NCBI GenBank assembly: GCA_026075535.2 | Contig: AP026548.1 | Span: forward strand, 5,952,001-6,016,000 | From: Tricholoma matsutake | Lineage: Eukaryota; Basidiomycota; Agaricomycetes; Agaricales; Tricholomataceae | Direction of reading: 5' to 3' | DNA length: 64,000 bases | Shown here: positions 57,434-64,000 of the stretch, in pieces | Position numbering within the stretch: the first letter of the stretch is position 1 | Layout: the number at the start of each line of letters is the position of its first letter | The notes under the pieces: generated by a model | What the model was told of the DNA's origin: nothing | Databases searched by the model: none | What the model saw: only the letters and a program-made list of their open reading frames with translations | Program-made: the position numbers and the translations under genes

Positions 57434-58200
57434 TCAAGCAAGTTCCCAAGCTTGTAACTCAGAGAAAGAGTCATCTTTGTTATGGAGCGGTATAGTCCAC
57501 AGAAAGGAAGTATAGTCGTCTACAATATCCATGACATAAAGATTCCCCGTACACGATTTGACTGCATGGGGTCCAGACAGATTGACCCACACCTTCTCCA
57601 GTCTCCTTGTTGCCTTGTGACCTGGCCCCTCTTCATGCTTCTTTGGGACAGGGATCTTTGACTGTTTACCAAGCATGCAAGATTCACATTTGGACAGTCT
57701 TGGGATGGATGTAATAGGTGTACCAGTGAGAGTGCCTTTTTTGGTCATATCCCAGATAGACTGGTAAATTGCGTGACCAAGGCGGTGATGCCATGTCTCA
57801 AGGTTGGGAGATTTGTGTACAGTAAACACATGATCAACCAAAGCTGTAATGATGTCAAGCATGTAAAGCTTCTTGGATATGTGTGAACCATGGGCTATGT
57901 GAGCTCTGGTATGTCTGTCAGTGACCCAGCATGTATCACTATCAAAATGTGCAACAGCATTTGAGTCATCTGCCAGCGTGACCGAAATCAGTCGGACTGT
58001 CGAATTTGGAATATAGAGCATGTTACATAATGTAATTGATGCACCTCGGGCTATTCTTAACTTTATGTCACTGACACCCACAGCAGCTATCGATGAACCG
58101 CCAATGCCTTTGACAGATCGGGGTGGAATGGGGTGAAGGTTGAGAAAATCGGACTTCTTAGGTGAGATATGTACCATTGCACCAGAGTCGATAATGAAAG
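57434..58200 (-). pseudogene. Copia protease end and integrase N-terminal part
   Basis: Begins with the protease: the codons just before 58177 read IDSGAMVHISPKKSDF, with the DSGA active site, then a GAG pre-integrase/zinc-finger region ETWHHRLGHAIYQSI ... CESCMLGKQSK (HHCC pattern) and the integrase core start VWVNLSGPHAVKS and VMDIVDDYTSFLW (first catalytic Asp region is altered; DxxGP is usual). Open to 57434. Confidence 0.8.
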
Positions 58201-58239
58201 GAAAATCATGAGTAGTGAGAACCGAGTGGTGCGTCTGGT

Positions 58240-59502
58240 TGAGGGGCTCTACAGTGAGTGTGCTGTCAATGGGGGTGTGGGCTCCTCCTCAATGACGACC
58301 CAACCCTCATACTCGTCCATGTCAGTAGAAGTGGTGGGTATAGGATCAGAAGCTAGGCCTGCAAATTCTGATGTGGGGGAAGGGGTGGTGTCTGAATCCA
58401 CCATGACAGTAAATGCATGGCCGTTGATATCTTTGACTGTAATGGGAATCTTGGGAGGATTAGCAGTGAGTGGCTTCTTCTCATGTGCTGCTTTACGAGC
58501 AGCCTTCGACTCCTCAACAGTCTTCCCTGCCATACTGCCCCAGGTTTAATACAATAGGCCTTAGTATGCCCCTTTTTTCCACACACAGAGTTCTCGCAAA
58601 TAGGTATATTAATAGGGCTGCTATTTTTGGACTGGCAACGTGAGATCTCGAGTCACTTCAGTGGTCATTCTCAAGCAAGAACTGCTCGTTGTCCAGAAAC
58701 AAACAAATATCCTTGGAACCATATGGGGCTGCATCAGTCAAAGCAGTGATGTTGCGAGAAATAATGGATCGGGCATGAGGGAAATTGTCACTAAGTGAAT
58801 GAAGGAGAGCGATGCAACAAAGGAGGTCAGCCTTTATGTCGCCCATGGCAAAAGCCCGCTCAATGAAGGTACATATCTTCTCTGTGGTTTTGGGGAGGGG
58901 GACATCCTTTGTGCATTGAACAGATAGCGCCTGCTGTAGAAGCTGGACTTGGCAGATGGGCCCTTCTTTCTGATGATGGTCCTGAAGTACTTTCCAATTG
59001 ACATCAGGCCCCTTTTTGATATCAAGGAACTGGCGCTCACAGGGGGAGATGCTCAACGCGATGAACGCATATGCAAGATGAGAGTTCGCTTTCCAATTCA
59101 CAAGGGCACGTTGTTTGGTGGAGTCGGGTTCCTGGATCTCACCCATAACATACTCATAAAGGCCGTTTAGGGAGAGGGCGATTATAATTTCCTTGCACCA
59201 TTCTTTGTAGTTAGATTTGAGCTTGTCAAGTTTTTCAATGATACGTTGAGGGGTATAAACAGTCCTTTCGAAGTCAATAAAACTGCAAACTGCGGTGAAG
59301 ATGATAGGACTTGGTTACCAGAAGCATTCAGCGGTGGTGTGGCTGTTGTTCGACCTACTAGTAGGCAGCATGTGAGGATCGAGTGGGTCAGTTGATGGTT
59401 TTCACCATGACAGAGAGTGGCATTAACTGGGTCCCGCTTTCCATCCCTGACACTGATGACATCAACTGGGGCGACGAACAGAGTCGTCGGATGAAGTGGC
59501 AA
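58240..59502 (-). pseudogene. Copia gag (UBN2-like)
   Basis: Pieces of a Copia gag: SNYKEWCKEIIIALSLNGLY near 59200, EPDSTKQRALVNWKANSHLA (59146 onward), QVQLLQQALSVQC, then a zinc-knuckle-like end CGKKGHTKAYCIKPG near 58570 (Cx2? first Cys visible, Hx4C present) and an acidic spacer. Frameshifted between segments; the start region near 59500 is poorly conserved. Confidence 0.7.
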
Positions 59503-59525
59503 CTGGATTATTGTTCTTAGTGGAC

Positions 59526-59831
59526 GCTAAATGCCAGACCTGGTCGATTTCGTCAAGGTTTTATGTATCATTCATTCTTTATACGATTCTTTGACAGAAT
59601 GGTTCCCCGAGGGAAACCAAGCCTACGAAGGTCTAAACAGCACCAGCAATTCGTGTGCAAGTGACCATACAGAGTAAGGGCGTGCACGTATTGACCAGTG
59701 GAAGACGAGCGCATCGACGTGGTGGAATTGCTTTGAGTCGGAAGAGCTGCAGAAAGCACTATGATACCAAATAATAATCCTGGAGAGCATTTGAAAACTT
59801 CGCCTCTAAGCGAAGTACGCTTGCACAATAA
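59526..59831. other. 3' flank of the membrane-protein gene
   Basis: No frame or repeat of note; abrupt start of non-transposon sequence next to the truncated Copia. Confidence 0.4.
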
Positions 59832-61193
59832 TTATTGAGTTGGCCTTCCAGATGGACACAGGATTCGAGTATCTATGGTCGTGTTATCCATTTCCCCGGT
59901 TTCCATGATACTCTTGTGGTTCAGGTAGTCCGTGTAGCCTTTGTATGCATCGGCGGCATCGCCAAGCAAAACCTCCAATAAACCCCGCTCCTCCTTAACC
60001 ACGCCATTGAAATCAGCTTCAGTAAATGAGAGTTCTTCCCCCGTTCTCATCTTCTCTATGACGATCTTCTTCCATGTCTTCCATGTTTCATTGTTTGGGA
60101 GCAGGTGATCGAAGATCTCGCCAGGATTGGGAGACTGAAGGGCTAGGGCCACAAAGACTGCCGCTGAAGTCTGGGTTCCTAGCTGGTATTTTGTCATTAC
60201 CGGATCCTTCAGTGCCTTCGCGGTTAGTACATCTGCTTGGATGAGTTCCTGATCAAATGATGAAAGGTAGCAATTGTATGTCCACGAAATAGCGAGAGTC
60301 GATAGAAACATTATTTGACCGAAAAGCGTGCCTTGTGGTATTAACAGGAGCTGTAATAGAAACTGACAGGTAAGCAGCATGGTAGCTATGCCGATGGTTG
60401 TATATGCTGGATCACCAGCAAACTCGAGTGAGAAGCCTCCCCTGGTGATTGCGTTAACGGCTCCTTCCTCCCCTCGCAGAACCACAAGATCGGACGCATT
60501 CGTATGTAAAAACCCATCCCCTGACGCGGAATCTTTAGCTGGACTTGGATGACGGAATCTAAGCTTCCCGGAACCGATCACAAAGCAGGATAATCCGTTG
60601 GACAGGATTCCCAGCAGGATCATGGAGAAGCAGTACCAATCTTGGAACATCCCGCAAATGGCGCAGGCACCGAAAGAAGATAGTATGCACAAACAAGCTA
60701 TGAGAGTTTGTGACCAATTTATGGGAATTGGGGCGTCGATTTCGAGTTCTGGTATGCTTCCCAGCTCAGTGATTGTCACCCTGCAAGGCGAAGTAACGCG
60801 CCCCTCTACCGTCTTCATTGTCAAAGACTTGCATTTCCTCATAAATAGATAGCCTGCGTGCCCCGTGTCCAACAAGCGAGTCCCCGAGCGGACACCAATG
60901 AACCCTGGGCCTTTATGTCCATCATATCCGAATAAAGTGGCGGGGTCAGACCTAACTCCTGGGAAAAGAGCATTCCACAGCTTGGCATTAGCCAGCTGTC
61001 CGTACGTCTTGGCCACGAGGTAACTGCCGGGAGGATTATACCAGCCCAGCCATTTCCTTCCTTCATATACATGCACCGTCGCCATGGCTGAGATGGCTTC
61101 ATCACCTCCAAAGAAACCAGCAACGCCAGAGGAGTCTAAGGTAAATTGTTTGCCAGCATTCTGTAGCGGAGCGATCTCTTTGAGAGGCGCCAT
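59832..61193 (-). CDS. Uncharacterised integral membrane protein, 453 aa
   Basis: Intact, intronless frame from MAPLKEIAPLQNAG to SGRPTQ. The N-terminal 170 residues are soluble-looking (FTLDSSGVAGFFGGDEAISA, VHVYEGRKWLGWYNP, FPGVRSDPATLFGYDGHKGP), followed by hydrophobic spans: TLIACLCILSSFGACAICGMF, FSMILLGILSNGLSCFVIG, then IGIATMLLTCQFLLQLLLIP and GQIMFLSTLAISWTYNCYL, giving about four membrane segments. The C-terminal 120 residues are soluble and charged (KTWKKIVIEKMRTGEELSFT). I know similar mushroom proteins without a function. Start chosen as the first Met of the long frame; base use looks like the other host genes. Confidence 0.8.
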   Translation of the reverse strand: MAPLKEIAPLQNAGKQFTLDSSGVAGFFGGDEAISAMATVHVYEGRKWLGWYNPPGSYLVAKTYGQLANAKLWNALFPGVRSDPATLFGYDGHKGPGFIGVRSGTRLLDTGHAGYLFMRKCKSLTMKTVEGRVTSPCRVTITELGSIPELEIDAPIPINWSQTLIACLCILSSFGACAICGMFQDWYCFSMILLGILSNGLSCFVIGSGKLRFRHPSPAKDSASGDGFLHTNASDLVVLRGEEGAVNAITRGGFSLEFAGDPAYTTIGIATMLLTCQFLLQLLLIPQGTLFGQIMFLSTLAISWTYNCYLSSFDQELIQADVLTAKALKDPVMTKYQLGTQTSAAVFVALALQSPNPGEIFDHLLPNNETWKTWKKIVIEKMRTGEELSFTEADFNGVVKEERGLLEVLLGDAADAYKGYTDYLNHKSIMETGEMDNTTIDTRILCPSGRPTQ

Positions 61194-62182
61194 CTTCTAT
61201 GGCAGAGAACTACAGCTTTGTAAGAGTTGTCGAAATCTACCGTGGTTTAAGAGTTCGACTAGACGAATCCCGGGCGTGAAAGAATGGAGCAAGATGTAAT
61301 GAACTGAACACTGATTACTTGACGACGGAACACGTTTATGCCATCAGCTCCTGTTTGCCACGTTATATTGGCCCTGGTGAAAGCTGAGTTGAAGTCGGAG
61401 CCGCAAGTGCTCAACTACAGCATAGGCGAGCTTAAAGTTACTGGTATATCATACTGTCTAGAGAGAGCACCATGATTTGAGGCCTGAAGCCTAGACTTCG
61501 ATTGATCTCTCACTGTGTGTGAGCGGATGTGAGCGTTGACGTTGATACCCCGCAAAGGGACCTGAAGACGTCGATTGGTGATCGGGTGAAGTAATAACAG
61601 AGGATAGGCACAAGCGTGTGCTTGCTCGGATTATTTGCATTCTACCTCGAGGTCTTAGGATAGCAAATGAATGCTTTTGAAATGAGGTTAGATGTCCTAT
61701 CGTAGCAATACCTACCCATTTCGTCACCCACCCCAGTTCATCTAATGACCGATTTCCCTAGCGGTACCTGGATTCATCGACCTCAGTTTGTAGTGAACGC
61801 TATTCTGAATAGCGTTCAAAGAACCCAGGTGAAGCTCAAAGAAAATTCGGAATGAATCTTGCTGATATGAGTTTATTTTTCGAGGAATATTCCAGGTCCA
61901 GGATTAGCGTGCGATTAGGTCCTAGATCGAGCACTTTCCCAGGTCCTGCTATATGGATCACATGGTCTATTGCCTGAAACCTAATCCAACAACTTGGTCA
62001 CAACTTTGGTTTCCTTGTCGCAACCTTTGGTTTCGGAAACGCAGCTACTTAGTTCGGTTACGGTTATATTTAGGCTCTGGACTCGGCTCTGGTTTATCAG
62101 TCCATACCGCTTTATTGGCAATTACAGCTATGACACTCGGTGGGTACACTACTCATGTCTGATTCTGGAATAACACGGGTAC
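61194..62182. other. Upstream region of the membrane-protein gene and intergenic sequence
   Basis: No supported gene. CTATTCTGAATAGCGTTCAAAG near 61800 contains a small perfect inverted repeat (CGCTATTC/GAATAGCG). Confidence 0.4.
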
Positions 62183-62920
62183 AGTAATGCTGACATCATC
62201 CACTCACTCACCACCAACGATGCCACCTTCTTCATCCACCGACCACCACCTCTGCTCCTTCAAGCCCCGCTGCCACCGCTGCCACACCTTCCATGGCGCC
62301 CAACAACGACGACGAAAGAGTGGAAATGGGCCCAAACGACAGTTGAACGTTGTTTGGGCCCCGGCTAAGTTTTTTTCTCATTTCTTCATGTTTCTTTTTA
62401 CTAATCAATTTTGTTTTACTTTTAACTTATATCAACAGTATCCACCCCGAGAGACCCTGCGCCCAAACCCCAAACCCCACGTCATGCCACCACTGCGAGT
62501 CCCTGCTCGCAGGGTTTGTATGACCACGGGAATGACAAGACGACAAGCAACGCCGAACAAAGACGGCAACGGCGGGGTACGCGAATGCTGGGAGAATGAC
62601 GGCTTTTGTGGACGAGGGAAGGAGCCGTGTAGTGGGGTACATACCTCCACCCTCGTACGCTCGTCATGTCATGCTAATGGCACCCCAAACCCAACCCAAA
62701 TGGCTGTGACATGGCCCAAACGACAACAGTAAGTTTTTTCTCTTTCGTTCTTGTTCTCATTAATTAACTAACTACTTTACTTTACTTTTTAGGTTCTACA
62801 CTACTGGTAACAGCGGGTGCCGACGCTGGACGACCCACACCCACCCATGACTGCAAACCCCGGGTAGCAGGGTGACGACAGGCAACGAACGACAGGAACA
62901 ACGACGACGCTGGTTTGACT
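62183..62920 (+). repeat. Hairpin/intron-like module, locus 3 (two units)
   Basis: Best-preserved copy. Palindrome GGGCCCAAACGAC ... GTTGTTTGGGCCC at 62328-62361; intron-like 62369-62438 (AA|GTTTTT, CTAAT, ATCAACAG); hairpin 62487-62515 (CCACCACTGCGAG TCCCTG CTCGCAGGGT); then GGCCCAAACGACAACA and a second intron-like 62729-62792 (GTAAGT, ATTAACTAACTAC, CTTTTTAG|GTTCTA) and a decayed hairpin near 62850-62876. The whole unit repeats twice here. Frames across it are short and overlap on both strands. Confidence 0.55.
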
Positions 62921-63163
62921 TTATGTCACGCACTGTGAGGGGGCTTCTTTGATGGAGAAAGGGTAGGTCTGGAGGTGCCGAGTATGACGGAACAGCGGGG
63001 AAACCCCGTGGTATTGGATGATGGTAGATGGTATCACTTTACATATAAGTACTGCACCTCCGATTCAACTGGCAGTGCAGTTCCAGTTACCCGCTCTTCG
63101 ATTCAGTGTTGGACTACTTACCGATGTTGTTCATTCTGACTTACTGAAGTACTCCAGCGTACT

Positions 63164-63538
63164 TTAAAAGATATCACCCCTGACATTTCGAGCAGTAGCT
63201 AAACCATGAATCCAGCTAAGAATAACACTGTTCTCATCACCTATGTGTCTCCAAGCCGAGGTGGCTTCGTCAATCTGCTGTATCTCCTCCAAATGTAAAG
63301 GTGCATTGGGAGTGTTTACCTGTACTTCATTGAGGTTATCAGGTGGTCCGACTCTTCCTAACCAACTGGTGGAACCTTCCCTAATATCATTATTGTGCTG
63401 CTGCGAAGTGAGGAGTCTTTCATCTCTCAGGGCCTCCCAATCAATCCCAAGCACCTCGAGATCATCCTCAGTCATCTCATCATCATGTGGTAGCTGATCT
63501 CCCCTTACACCATGAACCAACTGGTCAAAACCGAACAT
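63164..63538 (-). pseudogene. Integrase-core-type protein, C-terminal fragment
   Basis: Acidic 124-residue frame, MFGFDQLVHGVRGDQLPHDD ... DWEALRDERLLTSQQHNN ... TSWLGRVGPP ... LNEVQVNTP. I know this as the tail following an integrase-like (RNase H fold) domain in a widely repeated mushroom protein; the catalytic part is absent. The LTR at 63586 lies immediately upstream, so the gene is probably cut there. Family assignment is from memory of pattern and tentative. Confidence 0.4.
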
Positions 63539-63585
63539 GTCCGCAGGTGAGCGGTTTGGCCCCCCTCTGATCTGGATGCGGTGTT

Positions 63586-64000
63586 TGTAAGGGGACTAGG
63601 GGGGTGCCCTGTGTGTTTTTCCTATTTTTTATGTTTGTCCTATATTTTTCCTCACCTCATTTCCTTCTATTCTTCATTTTCTATGATTTTTCCGGATTTT
63701 ATTACTAATTTTCCCTTTCTATCATGTTTGTACATGTTGACACTTTTATATTTAGAGGCGGAGTACCCCTTCTGACACCTACCCCTTGGTATGATGTCAT
63801 TCGGTGGCCTTGATCCACCTATCTCCGCCTTTTTCCATTTTTAGGTTATATTTGATTTTTGTCGTCTTCACATATACTGGGCATCAGCAAGGGGATCCTT
63901 AGAGTTTTCTCTTCGGATTTCCCTTTGCTAGGTGTGTCCCCAATCCCTGTATTATGTAGTATAATTTTAACTTCAGATTTCCCTTTGCTAGAGGCTTAGG
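63586..64000 (+). repeat. E2-family LTR at the window edge
   Basis: Starts TGTAAGGGGAC and matches the reverse complement of the E2 LTRs to within about 11 bp of their end (GGGAAATCCGAAG-type words in inverse). It is in opposite orientation to the E2 LTRs in the window. It may be a solo LTR or the first LTR of an element continuing past 64000. Confidence 0.88.

Larger units (their letters stand above)
52537..59525 (-). mobile_element. Copia retrotransposon, 5'-truncated
   Basis: Minus-strand Ty1/Copia element: gag (59500-58658), protease/integrase (58549-56513), RT (56482-55500) and RNase H (55467-55051), then a long non-coding 3' region and the 3' LTR. Order gag-PR-IN-RT-RH identifies Copia. 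The sequence beyond about 59525 is the flank of a host gene, so the 5' LTR is absent. Frameshifts and stops occur between every domain. No target duplication can be tested because one end is missing. Confidence 0.85.

Overview
The window looks like a repeat-rich stretch of a basidiomycete (Agaricomycete) nuclear genome. The signs are many short spliceosomal introns of 40-70 nt with GT...CTAAC/CTAAT...AG signals, an epsin with NPF and UIM motifs, a PhoD-type phosphatase with at least four introns, fungal chromoviral Gypsy elements, a tyrosine-recombinase (Ngaro/DIRS-like) retrotransposon, and hAT and MULE transposases typical of mushroom genomes. No genus can be named from the sequence alone. 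There is no bacterial-type operon, rRNA cluster or CRISPR array.

Layout. 1-1.9 kb holds nothing I recognise. 1.9-5.3 kb is repeats: a CACTA-like foldback MITE, a train of intron-like segments with hairpins, and a GTCCAGTTGGA minisatellite. 5.3-17.5 kb is a Gypsy chromovirus (element E1, plus strand). Its protease is split by a second Gypsy chromovirus (E2, minus strand, 7281-13760, TSD ATGGG), and E2's reverse transcriptase is split by a solo LTR of E2's own family (10264-10689, TSD AAGAC). 19.4-33.4 kb is a host-gene island: an uncharacterised membrane protein (minus), a small three-exon gene, a large Ser/Pro-rich protein (plus), an epsin (minus), a small Cys-rich protein (plus) and a PhoD-like phosphatase (minus).

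33.9-39.1 kb is a dead tyrosine-recombinase retrotransposon (minus) broken by a hAT MITE and a second CACTA-like foldback. 39.8-40.5 kb repeats the intron/hairpin module. 41.0-47.4 kb is a dead MULE (minus) containing a hAT transposon (43171-46874), which itself carries a hAT MITE in its transposase, plus a separate foldback. 47.8-52.5 kb holds repeat fragments and a high-copy-looking ORF next to an LTR-like 3' end. 52.5-59.5 kb is a 5'-truncated Copia element (minus) with an identifiable 3' LTR. 59.8-61.2 kb is an intact intronless membrane-protein gene. 62.2-62.9 kb is a third intron/hairpin module. The window closes with an integrase-like fragment interrupted by a fourth E2-family LTR.

The host genes do not form a pathway; they are independent housekeeping or hypothetical genes. 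Most of the sequence is transposon-in-transposon layering whose order can be read from target-site duplications. The most unusual signal is the dispersed module of hairpin, intron-like segment and hairpin, seen at three loci, which I cannot match to a named element class.
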